From: Mariniflexile litorale
Lineage (GTDB): Bacteria > Bacteroidota > Bacteroidia > Flavobacteriales > Flavobacteriaceae
Assembly (NCBI RefSeq): GCF_031128465.2
Contig: NZ_CP155618.1
Coordinates: forward strand, 443,501 to 507,500
Reading direction: 5' to 3'
DNA: 64,000 bases
The stretch's first letter is position 1; every line of letters starts with the position of its first letter. Below are positions 44,001 to 52,255 of the stretch, piece by piece. A program made the translations under genes and the position numbers. The notes under the pieces were generated by a model that ran no database searches, was not told where the DNA came from, and saw only the letters and a program-made list of their open reading frames with translations.

Positions 44001-45991
44001 CTATACCGATTGATGAAAACACGATTTACCAAAATAAAACAAGTCCGCAAACCATTTATGTAAAAGTTGAAAATATAACGGATGCTAGTTGTTTTGGCAC
44101 ATCATCATTTGTCATACAAGTATCTCCAGATCCAGTTTACAATGTTAATTTTGAAGACTATTTAGTTTGTGATGACACGAGCAATGATGGTAAAAATATT
44201 TTTAATTTAAATGAAAAACGAACTGAAATAAGCCAAGGTTCTACCGATAATTTAAACATTTCATTCCACTTAACCCGTTTACAAGCGGAAGGTAATTCCA
44301 ATCCACTGCCTGCACAATACACGAATGTTTCCAACCCACAAACCATTTTTGTTAGAATTGAAAGTAGTGATTCCTTATGTTTCATTATTGAAGAATTGGG
44401 GATAAACATTATTGCTGCACCAGCTATTACTAATGTATCAGCACCATTAATAGCATGCGACGCTGATTACGATGGTTCAACTCCATTTAATTTAGAGACT
44501 GCCGATTTTCAAATAAACGACCGCGTACAAAGTAATCTGATTATCAATTATTTTGCCAACTTAAGCGACATCAACCCCAATGATGGTAGGGATAATTCAA
44601 ATGAAATTCCAAACCCTTCGAGTTATAATTCAACTTCAAAAACCGTTTATATTAAAGTGGCCAACACTCTAACAGGCTGTTACAGTGTTATCCCTTTAGA
44701 ACTTATTGTAAATTTACCACCTCCAACCAATACTATTGGCACTATTCAAATATGCGATAATGATACCGATACTTATGATTTATCATTGGTTAACAATATG
44801 GTTGTAAACAATACTAATGGTATTACAATATCTTATCATGACAGCCAAACCGACGCTGGCAACAACATAAACCCTTTATCAAACATTTACAATTATACAG
44901 CAAGCAACCATATTATTTATGTAAGGGTTTCAGATAATATAACAGGTTGTTCTATTGTACAAGAATTCTATTTACATATAAACCAAAACCCTATTGCCAA
45001 TACACCTGCCAATTTAATTTCTTGTGATGATGATTTTGATGGCTTTTTCGAATTTAATTTATCGGTAACGGCAAGTGAAATACTAGGAACTCAAAATGCA
45101 AACACACATACTATTACTTATTATAATGATTCAGTAAATGCAGAAGCTGGCACTAATTCCCTAGCAAATCTACATGCTGCTTTTAATGGTGAAATTATTT
45201 ATGCAAGAATAGAAAACAATACAACAGGTTGCTACGCAGTTACACAATTTTCAACCATTGTAAACCCGCTTCCCATAATACCTATAAATGATATAGTTCC
45301 TTTGTGTATTAACGATTTACCTCTAACAATTAATGCTTCAACTGGTAATGTTGGTGATACTTATTTATGGACCACAAATGCAAATTTTTCAGTAAACAAT
45401 ACTACGAACTCAGAAATACAATTAGACATTACAGATTTAGGCATCTATGCTGTTACCGTTACTACGCCTAACAATTGTGAATACACCAAAACTTTTTCTG
45501 TTATTGAATCCCAGCAAGCGGAGTTAAACTTCACCACCACTGTAGATTTTGCAGATCCAAATAGCATTACTGTTGATATTAGCGGTATTGGTGATTACGT
45601 ATATATTTTAGATGATGGCGAACCCCAAACTTCTAATGTGTTCGAAAATGTCACATTTGGCATTCATTTAGTAACTATAAGAGATTTAAATGGGTGTGAA
45701 GATGTTACCACCGAAGTGGTTGTAATAGACATCCCTAAATTTTTCACCCCTAATAATGATGGCTTTTTCGACACTTGGCACATTGTGGGCATTGAACAAC
45801 TACCAGGAACCATCGTTTATATTTATAATAGGTATGGCAAATTACTCAAAACCTTGCTACAAACATCCCATGGATGGGATGGTACTTACAATGGTAATAA
45901 CATGCCTTCTGATGACTATTGGTTTGTTGCTGAAGTCATTCAAGATGGAAATGCTTTCCAAGTAAAAGGACACTTTGCACTGAAACGATAA
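41090..45991 (+). CDS. Giant T9SS type B surface protein, choice-of-anchor L plus 11 repeats
   Basis: 1633 aa from a GTG start at 41090, giving signal peptide KKSLNIYLIFLLLF…FSQ. The N-terminal choice-of-anchor L domain (about 40-270) contains GIMLSTGNATSGGNG and LASEEYFGINPCQFSDGFVF. About 11 modules of 85-100 residues follow, each starting with a Cys-Asp-x-Asp/Asn-acidic motif (CDDASGD, CDTDDSPDG, CDADHDG, CDTNDDA, CDLDDDG, CDNDQDG, CEDDGDR, CDDTSNDG, CDADYDG, CDNDTD, CDDDFDG) and ending QTIYVRVE…TGC. The tail is a type B sorting domain (FFTPNNDGFFDTWHI…DDYWFVAEV). Likely a Ca-binding adhesin-like stalk. Confidence 0.88.
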   Translation: MKKSLNIYLIFLLLFCSCNFMFSQQITVDDSVGLQQLIEDNLVQNSCVDITNITSSVNGSASGFSSYAYFERGSSNFPFQNGIMLSTGNATSGGNGVRTPTLSEGASNWGTDPDLETALGITNTVNATSIEFDIVSISNQLQFNYLLASEEYFGINPCQFSDGFVFLIKETGSAGPYQNIALVPGTSTPVNTNTIHDEIFGVCPAQNPQYFDGYNTGDTNYNGRTTILTASTTITPYVQYHIKLIIADQNDIQSDSAVFIEGDSFKILDLGNDITTCASLTTLDADIQNASAFYQWYLNNNLIVGAVDPTLDVIQNGTYKVEVSVSLNGNTCVEEDEIVVVLNTEEPIASITNYQLCDDASGDNIEVFDLSTKTTELDTNIPFDNYAFSYHYSDIEARGNFNEITTPIPNTSNPQTIYVRIDDLDSNCFSYTTFDLVVNQVPNIVAPTPLEVCDTDDSPDGYAVVYLNEKDAEITNGQSNLSVSYHSSPADANTGNNPLGTPYINTNTSYNYNVYPRITNTQTGCVITTSLNVNITVSPIVIRDTRYLDACDADHDGFADFDLTEIINDIENGLTDVTTTFHESEGDAQTGTNPIANTTNYQNINPEEQTIYVRVEDNNTGCASVVPLEIHTNLLLTATDTGDYALCDTNDDATDTYEFNLYTIETYIANDLPFPIEVTFYESEFDRDNNINPIPKNVPYNAISPKILYVKIENTDTGCSDFESITLLVNPILLFAPTTPLPYCDLDDDGIVDIDLHSLDNIITNGNTDFNVTYFASDLDAQNNSPELPPFFTNTQPIETLFARIENRDTGCHTVNSFQIEVLVAPATSPPTDVIICDNDQDGFSIINLNDKIDEAVANRTGLNISVHTSFDDADTGANPILDSDLNTYNSNTQTLYIRVQDALSSTGCYAIEPFEVIVNTLPDFPFISNYQVCEDDGDRFADFLLSEKDAEILNGQIGKEVFYFEDAAFTIPIDENTIYQNKTSPQTIYVKVENITDASCFGTSSFVIQVSPDPVYNVNFEDYLVCDDTSNDGKNIFNLNEKRTEISQGSTDNLNISFHLTRLQAEGNSNPLPAQYTNVSNPQTIFVRIESSDSLCFIIEELGINIIAAPAITNVSAPLIACDADYDGSTPFNLETADFQINDRVQSNLIINYFANLSDINPNDGRDNSNEIPNPSSYNSTSKTVYIKVANTLTGCYSVIPLELIVNLPPPTNTIGTIQICDNDTDTYDLSLVNNMVVNNTNGITISYHDSQTDAGNNINPLSNIYNYTASNHIIYVRVSDNITGCSIVQEFYLHINQNPIANTPANLISCDDDFDGFFEFNLSVTASEILGTQNANTHTITYYNDSVNAEAGTNSLANLHAAFNGEIIYARIENNTTGCYAVTQFSTIVNPLPIIPINDIVPLCINDLPLTINASTGNVGDTYLWTTNANFSVNNTTNSEIQLDITDLGIYAVTVTTPNNCEYTKTFSVIESQQAELNFTTTVDFADPNSITVDISGIGDYVYILDDGEPQTSNVFENVTFGIHLVTIRDLNGCEDVTTEVVVIDIPKFFTPNNDGFFDTWHIVGIEQLPGTIVYIYNRYGKLLKTLLQTSHGWDGTYNGNNMPSDDYWFVAEVIQDGNAFQVKGHFALKR

Positions 45992-46106
45992 CACACATTT
46001 TTTACGTAATTTTGTAAAACGAGATGAGCATAGCAAAAACTTATATTATTTAAACTGCTATACTCTACTTTGCATTTGACAAATAACTGTCGATAAAAAA
46101 TTACAA

Positions 46107-48110
46107 ATGAAGTTTAAAATCGAATCCGAATTTAGTCCTACTGGCGATCAACCTGAAGCTATAAAACAACTTGTTGCTGGTATTAATTCTGATGAAAAAT
46201 ACCAAACCCTACTTGGTGTAACGGGTTCTGGTAAGACCTTTACAGTCGCAAATGTTATTCAAGAAGTACAAAAACCCACCTTAGTTTTAGCACATAACAA
46301 AACCTTGGCGGCTCAATTATACTCAGAATTTAAACAATTTTTTCCCAATAACGCGGTAGAGTATTTCGTATCTTATTACGATTATTATCAACCAGAAGCT
46401 TATATTCCTGTATCGGGTGTTTTTATTGAAAAAGATTTATCCATAAACGAAGAAATCGAGAAGATGCGTTTAAGCGCTACGTCTTCTTTACTTTCTGGAC
46501 GACGAGACGTACTAGTGGTAGCATCGGTTTCATGTATTTATGGTATAGGAAACCCTATTGAGTTTCAAAAAAATGTGGTTACTTTAAAAAGAGATCAAGT
46601 TATCTCTAGAACTAAGCTATTACATCAGCTGGTTCAAAGTTTATATTCACGTACCGAAGGAGAATTCAATCATGGCAACTTCAGAATAAAAGGAGATACC
46701 GTTGATATTTTTCCAAGTTATGCCGATGATGCTTTTAGAATTCACTTTTTTGGTGATGAAATTGAAGACATGGAATCGTTTAACATTCAAACCAATCAAG
46801 TTATCGAGAAATACGATGTGGTAACCATTTACCCGGCAAACATGTTTGTAACCTCACCCGATGTGTTACAAGGTGCCATAAAAGAAATTCAAGACGACTT
46901 AGTTAAGCAACACGATTATTTTAAAGAAATAGGTAAACACTTAGAAGCAAAACGCTTAAAAGAACGAACTGAATTCGATTTGGAAATGATTCGCGAATTA
47001 GGCTACTGTTCTGGTATTGAAAATTATTCGCGCTATTTGGATGGCCGTTTGCCTGGCACACGTCCCTTCTGTTTACTCGATTATTTTCCCGACGATTATT
47101 TAATGGTAGTTGATGAAAGTCACGTAACCATTTCGCAAGTGCATGCCATGTATGGTGGAGATCGAAGCAGAAAAGAAAATTTGGTAGAATATGGTTTTAG
47201 ACTACCCGCTGCAATGGACAATAGGCCTTTAAAATTTGAAGAATTTGAAGCCATACAAAACCAAGTAATTTATGTGAGCGCCACTCCTGCTGATTATGAA
47301 CTTAAAAAATCGGATGGTATTTATGTGGAGCAAGTAATTCGACCAACAGGTTTACTTGATCCCATTATTGAAATTCGCCCCAGTTTAAACCAGATTGACG
47401 ATTTAATTGAAGAAATTCAACAACGTGTAGAAAAAGATGAGCGCACCTTAATCACAACCTTAACCAAACGTATGGCAGAAGAATTGACAAAATATTTAGA
47501 TAGAATTCAAATTCGTTGTCGCTACATTCATAGTGATGTAGATACTTTAGAGCGTGTAGAAATCATGCAAGATTTACGAAAAGGTTTATTTGATGTTTTA
47601 GTTGGTGTTAATTTATTGCGTGAAGGTTTAGATTTACCAGAAGTATCTTTGGTTGCGATTTTAGATGCCGATAAAGAAGGGTTTTTACGCTCGGCGCGTT
47701 CACTTACCCAAACCGTTGGTCGAGCCGCGAGAAACCTAAATGGTAAAGCCATTATGTATGCAGATAGAATCACCAAAAGTATGCAGCACACTATAGACGA
47801 AACCAATTATAGACGCGAGAAACAAATCGCTTACAATACAAAACACAACCTCACGCCAAAGGCACTAAATAAGAGTTTAAATAATGCGCTTACTAAAAAC
47901 TCTATCAGTACCTATAGTTATGAATTAGAAGCAGCTAAAGCTGCCGAACCTGAATCTTTATACTTAAGTAAACCTGAATTAGAAAAGAAAATTCGTGACA
48001 GGCGTAAACTTATGGAAGAAGCTGCCAAAGCCTTAGACTTTATTGTAGCTGCCAAATTACGCGATGAAATTAAAGGTTATCAAACAAAACTAGAAAAGCT
48101 AAAAGTTTAA
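46107..48110 (+). CDS. uvrB: UvrABC excinuclease subunit B
   Basis: 667 aa, normal length. Damage-verifying helicase-like subunit of nucleotide excision repair. Walker A is GVTGSGKTFTVANV; the beta-hairpin region YYDYYQPEAYIP is conserved; the helicase motif is DESHVTI; motif VI is QTVGRAARN; the UvrC-interacting UVR domain is at the C-terminus (ELEKKIRDRRKLMEEAAKALDF). It lies alone between the T9SS genes and a convergent TerB-like gene. Its last codons form one arm of an 18-bp perfect inverted repeat. Confidence 0.98.
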   Translation: MKFKIESEFSPTGDQPEAIKQLVAGINSDEKYQTLLGVTGSGKTFTVANVIQEVQKPTLVLAHNKTLAAQLYSEFKQFFPNNAVEYFVSYYDYYQPEAYIPVSGVFIEKDLSINEEIEKMRLSATSSLLSGRRDVLVVASVSCIYGIGNPIEFQKNVVTLKRDQVISRTKLLHQLVQSLYSRTEGEFNHGNFRIKGDTVDIFPSYADDAFRIHFFGDEIEDMESFNIQTNQVIEKYDVVTIYPANMFVTSPDVLQGAIKEIQDDLVKQHDYFKEIGKHLEAKRLKERTEFDLEMIRELGYCSGIENYSRYLDGRLPGTRPFCLLDYFPDDYLMVVDESHVTISQVHAMYGGDRSRKENLVEYGFRLPAAMDNRPLKFEEFEAIQNQVIYVSATPADYELKKSDGIYVEQVIRPTGLLDPIIEIRPSLNQIDDLIEEIQQRVEKDERTLITTLTKRMAEELTKYLDRIQIRCRYIHSDVDTLERVEIMQDLRKGLFDVLVGVNLLREGLDLPEVSLVAILDADKEGFLRSARSLTQTVGRAARNLNGKAIMYADRITKSMQHTIDETNYRREKQIAYNTKHNLTPKALNKSLNNALTKNSISTYSYELEAAKAAEPESLYLSKPELEKKIRDRRKLMEEAAKALDFIVAAKLRDEIKGYQTKLEKLKV

Positions 48111-48127
48111 AACTTTTAGCTTTTCTA
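48091..48127. terminator. Long perfect inverted repeat at the uvrB 3' end (bidirectional terminator)
   Basis: TAGAAAAGCTAAAAGTTT (48091-48108) and AAACTTTTAGCTTTTCTA (48110-48127) are exact reverse complements, 18 bp each, around a single base. The left arm encodes the last residues and stop region of UvrB. The stem is AT-rich with T-runs in both directions; it lies between convergent genes, fitting a shared terminator. Confidence 0.7.
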
Positions 48128-48183
48128 TAACAAAAATAGGTCAAATTATTAAAACACATTAATCAAAACTTAGCAAATAACAC

Positions 48184-48594
48184 TTAATTATACTGTGTTT
48201 TAAAAATATCTATTAATACGTCTGGTGGTACTATTTTATTAGGAAAACTTTCCATTAAATATAATACTTTGGTAATAGATTCGTGGCTTAAGCCCATACG
48301 TAAACCAAAATTATATAATTTGATGGCATTTTTAGAATTATTATCACCGTTGTCGCCATCAATATTCATCAACAACACCAATCTGTGAAATTGTACGATG
48401 CGCTCGCTATGCGATTTTAAATGAATATAATTAATAGGGTGTTCAATTAAATAATCAAAATCTTCACGAGAAATATCAAGTTGCTTAGCAACACCTAATA
48501 AAAAATTATATTCTATATGTTTTATGTCTTTATCATACTTAGCGAAAGCTATCATTTCGGACAAAAGACTTAGTTTTTCTACTCTATTAATCAT
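48184..48594 (-). CDS. TerB-like helical protein
   Basis: 136 aa, all-helical. The start KLSLLSEMIAFAKYDKDIKH followed by EYNFLLGVAKQLDISREDFD resembles the TerB/tellurite-resistance fold (acidic, EF-like metal-binding helices), and similar proteins are common next to uvrB in flavobacteria. No signal peptide. No catalytic motif. Convergent with uvrB, from which it is separated by the 18-bp inverted repeat. Confidence 0.7.
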   Translation of the reverse strand: MINRVEKLSLLSEMIAFAKYDKDIKHIEYNFLLGVAKQLDISREDFDYLIEHPINYIHLKSHSERIVQFHRLVLLMNIDGDNGDNNSKNAIKLYNFGLRMGLSHESITKVLYLMESFPNKIVPPDVLIDIFKTQYN

Positions 48595-48966
48595 GGCTTA
48601 AGGGATTAATTAAATTACATTATAAAGATACACACAACAGTAATTTAATAATCGTAGATAATATGTAACTTATCGAAAACACAAACGTAGTTGGTCGTGA
48701 ATTTTATTTATTTCATCAATAAAAAAAATAGTTAAGCTAAATATTCGATTCTTTTTTCATATTAAATTTTTAATATAAAATCAAAAATACACCAAACAAA
48801 CTACTGATTTACAACTATTTAACTAAAACAAAATAATGTTAAATTAAAAGAATCAAAATAAATATTTAGGGTATCTTTACCAAAAACTACAAAAACGCCA
48901 GAAAAGCCACCTCTTATATACATTATCGATAAACGGTAAACGTGTATTTAGTATAAAAAAATAGAT
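48595..48966. other. Intergenic region without recognised elements
   Basis: 372 bp of very AT-rich sequence between divergent genes. I see no conserved coding frame and no strong hairpin. Promoters for both flanking genes must lie here, but no clear TTG/TAnnTTTG pair could be assigned with confidence. Confidence 0.5.
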
Positions 48967-49335
48967 ATGACAAATAACGATACATTAAAAAAACTTCGTG
49001 TTGCTTTAAAGCTTAGAGACGATGATATTGTTAAAATTTTGGAACTAGTTGACTTTAGAATTTCTAAAAGTGAACTGGGTGCTTTATTTAGAAGTGAGGA
49101 CCACCCAAAGTATATGGAATGTGGCGACCAAATTTTACGCAACTTTTTAAATGGTTTGGTGATTCATTTACGAGGACCGATGCCCGCAAAAAATTCAAAT
49201 TTCAAAAAAGACAAAAATCCAAATGCCAAAGTTTCTACCGAAAAAGACGAAACTTCCGCGGAAGCGCCACAAAAAAAGTTTATAAAAAAGAAATCCTTAC
49301 TACATTCTAAAACAAACAAAAAGAGCAACGATTAA
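48967..49335 (+). CDS. DUF1456 (YehS-like) protein, single-domain form
   Basis: 122 aa. Residues 1-70 match one DUF1456 repeat (TNNDTLKKLRVALKLRDDDI, ELVDFRISKSELGALFR, YMECGDQILRNFLNGL). The characterised-length family (E. coli YehS, about 156 aa) carries two such repeats; here the second is replaced by a low-complexity Lys/Asn/Glu-rich tail. Function unknown, probably cytosolic and possibly nucleic-acid-binding by charge. Its stop codon is in the loop of the terminator. Confidence 0.85.
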   Translation: MTNNDTLKKLRVALKLRDDDIVKILELVDFRISKSELGALFRSEDHPKYMECGDQILRNFLNGLVIHLRGPMPAKNSNFKKDKNPNAKVSTEKDETSAEAPQKKFIKKKSLLHSKTNKKSND

Positions 49336-49350
49336 AGTTGCTCTTTTTTT
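49318..49350. terminator. Intrinsic terminator at the DUF1456 3' end
   Basis: Stem AAAAAGAGCAAC (49318-49329) pairs with GTTGCTCTTTTT (49337-49348); the 7-nt loop contains the TAA stop. The 3' arm ends in a T-run on the plus strand, and the mirror A-run makes it usable in both directions for convergent sucC. Confidence 0.88.
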
Positions 49351-49380
49351 ATATTAAGATATCTGCTTTCGCAGAAATTA

Positions 49381-50571
49381 TTAAGCTAATACTTGTTGTA
49401 CTTTATCTGCAGCTTCTTGAAATTCAGTTGCGCTCATAACATCCAGTCCTGAACTATCAATTAATTTCTTGGCAATATCAGCATTTGTACCTTGCAAACG
49501 CACTATAATTGGCACGTTAATCGTTCCCATGTTTTTATAAGCATCAATAACGCCTTGCGCAACACGATCACAACGTACTATACCTCCAAATATGTTAATT
49601 AATATAGCTTTTACAGCTGGATCCTTTAAAATAATTTTGAAAGCGGCTTCTACACGAGCTGCATCTGCAGTACCACCAACATCTAAAAAGTTTGCTGGCT
49701 CACCTCCTGCTTGTTTAATTAAATCCATCGTTGCCATTGCTAAACCAGCTCCGTTAACCATACATCCCACATTACCATCTAGATCCACATAGTTTAAGCC
49801 TAGTTCTCCTGCTTCAACTTCAATGGCACTTTCTTCACGTACATCACGTAAATCAACATAGTTTTTATGTCTGAAAAGTGAATTATCGTCAATAGTTACT
49901 TTAGCATCAACTGCTAATATTTTATTATCACTTGTTTTTAAAACCGGATTAATTTCAAATAAAGAAGAATCAGATTTTACATAAGCCGTATAAAGATTGG
50001 TGACAAACTTTGTCATTTCTTTAAAAGCATTTCCAGATAATCCCAAATTAAAAGCAATGCGTCTTGCTTGAAATGGTAACATACCCACAGATGGATCTAT
50101 ATCTTCTGTAAAAATTAAGTGTGGTGTGTCTTCTGCAACAGTTTCAATATCCATCCCTCCTTCGGTAGAATACATAATCATGTTACGCCCTGTTCCTCTA
50201 TTTAAAAGCACAGACATATAAAACTCATTTGTTTCACTTTCACCGGGATAATAAACATCTTCAGCAACTAAAACTTGATGTACTTTTTTACCTGCAGCAG
50301 AAGTTTGAGGTGTAACAAGGTTCATCCCAATAATATTTCCTGCAATTTCTTCTACTTCTTTAAGGTTTTTAGCAAGTTTAACTCCACCTCCTTTACCACG
50401 CCCACCTGCATGAACTTGAGCTTTTATAACATACCAGCTTGTACCTGTTTCGGCTGTTAAATGTTTTGCAGCTGCTACGGCCTCTTGTGCATTTTGAGCA
50501 ACAATACCACGTTGTATGCGTACTCCAAAGCTGCTTAATATTTCTTTACCTTGATATTCGTGTAAATTCAT
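49381..50571 (-). CDS. sucC: Succinyl-CoA synthetase beta subunit (ADP-forming)
   Basis: 396 aa. TCA-cycle enzyme that couples succinyl-CoA cleavage to ATP formation. The ATP-grasp domain begins MNLHEYQGKEILSSFGV and has GGRGKGGGVKLAKN; the C-terminal flavodoxin-like ligase domain has the conserved MVNGAGLAMATMD, ANFLDVGGTA and FGGIVRCDRVAQG, plus IVRLQGTNAD. The alpha subunit gene (sucD) is not adjacent in this window, which is a common arrangement in Bacteroidetes. Confidence 0.97.
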   Translation of the reverse strand: MNLHEYQGKEILSSFGVRIQRGIVAQNAQEAVAAAKHLTAETGTSWYVIKAQVHAGGRGKGGGVKLAKNLKEVEEIAGNIIGMNLVTPQTSAAGKKVHQVLVAEDVYYPGESETNEFYMSVLLNRGTGRNMIMYSTEGGMDIETVAEDTPHLIFTEDIDPSVGMLPFQARRIAFNLGLSGNAFKEMTKFVTNLYTAYVKSDSSLFEINPVLKTSDNKILAVDAKVTIDDNSLFRHKNYVDLRDVREESAIEVEAGELGLNYVDLDGNVGCMVNGAGLAMATMDLIKQAGGEPANFLDVGGTADAARVEAAFKIILKDPAVKAILINIFGGIVRCDRVAQGVIDAYKNMGTINVPIIVRLQGTNADIAKKLIDSSGLDVMSATEFQEAADKVQQVLA

Positions 50572-50745
50572 AATTTGCTAAATAGTTTAAGAAGCGCAAA
50601 TGTAAATAATCGTGATAACTTACCCTAATATTTAATTGCTAAAACACTTATTATAAATTAAAGTTATTTATATTGTTATATAATTAACATTTTGTTTAAT
50701 TAGTTTAATTTTTTATTTATTTCTTTTTTATTTATCGTAAAGAAA

Positions 50746-50753
50746 TATCTTTG
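50746..50753 (+). promoter_or_regulatory. -7 promoter box of lysA
   Basis: TATCTTTG matches the Bacteroidetes -7 consensus TAnnTTTG and lies 17 bp before the lysA ATG. No TTG was found at the normal -33 distance, which is filled with T-rich sequence. Confidence 0.45.
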
Positions 50754-50769
50754 ACGAAAATTATACATT

Positions 50770-52005
50770 ATGTTAGAAAATCAATTGCTGAAAATTGCAC
50801 AAGATTTTGGAAGTCCGGTTTACGTTTATGACGCCGAAAAGATTGAAAGTCAATACAAAAGACTTACAAATGCTTTTAAAAACGTAAAACACCTTAAACT
50901 AAATTATGCCGTTAAAGCATTATCTAATATATCTATATTAAAACTTTTTAACTCATTAGGCTCTGGAATAGATACCGTTTCTATACAAGAAGTTCAATTA
51001 GGTTTAGCTGCTGGTTTTTTACCAGAACAAATTATTTTTACACCCAATGGCGTTTCATTAAATGAAATTGAAGAAGCTGCAAAACTAGGTGTTAAAATTA
51101 ACATTGATAATCTTTCTATATTAGAACAATTTGGCACAAAGCACCCAAAAACACCGGTTTGTATTCGTATAAATCCACATGTTATGGCTGGTGGAAATGC
51201 GAATATTTCTGTGGGGCATATCGATTCTAAATTTGGAATTTCTATTCATCAAATACCTCATATATTACGCATTGTTGAAAATACTAAAATGACTATTAAT
51301 GGTATTCATATGCATACGGGGAGTGACATTTTAGATATTGAGGTATTTTTATATGCCAGCGAAATACTATTTGAAACTGCAAAACAATTTAAAAATTTAG
51401 ATTTTATTGATTTTGGTTCTGGATTTAAAGTTCCTTACAAACAAGGCGATATTGAAACTAATATTGAAGAATTAGGCGAAAAATTATCTAGCAAATTCAA
51501 TGCCTTTTGTAAAGAATATGGTAAAGATTTGACTTTAGCTTTCGAACCTGGAAAGTTTTTAGTGAGCGAATCTGGAAATTTTTTAACTAAAGTAAATGCT
51601 ATTAAACAAACTACTTCTACTGTTTTTGCTCAAGTTGATTCTGGTTTTAACCATTTAATACGTCCTATGTTTTATGGATCGCACCATGATATTCTAAACA
51701 TTTCTAACCCTAAAGGACGTGAACGTTTTTACACTGTTGTTGGATATATTTGTGAAACAGATACGTTTGGCAGCAACCGCCGCATTACAGAAATAAATGA
51801 AGGTGATGTGTTATGCTTTAAAAATGCGGGAGCCTATTGCTTCTCTATGGCAAGTAACTATAACTCTAGGTTTAGACCTGCAGAAGTTTTATGGTACAAT
51901 AATAAAGCACATTTAATAAGAAAAAGAGAAACCTTTGAAGATATTATAAACAATCAAATTGAAGTTGATTTCACTTCAAAAAAAGAAAAAGCATTGGTAA
52001 AATAA
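50770..52005 (+). CDS. lysA: Diaminopimelate decarboxylase
   Basis: 411 aa PLP enzyme that converts meso-diaminopimelate to lysine. The PLP lysine is Lys49 in LNYAVKALSN; the barrel has the HMHTGSDI and DFGSGFKVPY blocks; the C-terminal side has the substrate-binding FEPGKFLVSE and the active-site cysteine region GYICETDTFG. Length is standard. It is monocistronic by layout, with the palindromic element at 52031-52167 downstream. Confidence 0.95.
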   Translation: MLENQLLKIAQDFGSPVYVYDAEKIESQYKRLTNAFKNVKHLKLNYAVKALSNISILKLFNSLGSGIDTVSIQEVQLGLAAGFLPEQIIFTPNGVSLNEIEEAAKLGVKINIDNLSILEQFGTKHPKTPVCIRINPHVMAGGNANISVGHIDSKFGISIHQIPHILRIVENTKMTINGIHMHTGSDILDIEVFLYASEILFETAKQFKNLDFIDFGSGFKVPYKQGDIETNIEELGEKLSSKFNAFCKEYGKDLTLAFEPGKFLVSESGNFLTKVNAIKQTTSTVFAQVDSGFNHLIRPMFYGSHHDILNISNPKGRERFYTVVGYICETDTFGSNRRITEINEGDVLCFKNAGAYCFSMASNYNSRFRPAEVLWYNNKAHLIRKRETFEDIINNQIEVDFTSKKEKALVK

Positions 52006-52030
52006 ATGCCATATGTATTCTTAGTTATTA

Positions 52031-52167
52031 AAAGAGGCTGTCTGAAAAGTGTATTTTATTTACTTTGTCAGGTTGAGTTTGTCGAAACCGATATGGATTA
52101 TCAAAAAGTTTAACTATTTCGACAGGCTCAATATGACACAGAATAACACTTCTCAGACAGCCTCTTT
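52031..52167. repeat. Nested palindromic element (outer 15-bp arms, inner repeated core)
   Basis: Outer arms AAAGAGGCTGTCTGA (52031-52045) and TCAGACAGCCTCTTT (52153-52167) are exact reverse complements, extended by AAGTGT/ACACTT (52047-52052/52146-52151). Inside lies a second interrupted palindrome: TGTCA-gg-TTGAG-tt-TGTCGAAA (52066 on) with TTTCGACA-gg-CTCAA-ta-TGACA (ending 52138). The inner core recurs at 57380-57453. The outer arms resemble ends of small insertion elements, so a MITE-like nature is possible; it also sits where a lysA terminator would be. Confidence 0.8.
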
Positions 52168-52255
52168 AATCATTTTCGTAAAGCGTTCAATCTTATTAGA
52201 ACCATTGGATTGATAACTTCAAGTACTCTTTATTTCTATTTAAGAAGGTATTTAA

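Noticed and set aside
42100-45300. Regular repeats in the giant T9SS gene as a possible CRISPR array
   Set aside because: The repeats are at protein level (85-100 residues), diverged in DNA, inside one open frame, with no short identical repeats or spacers.
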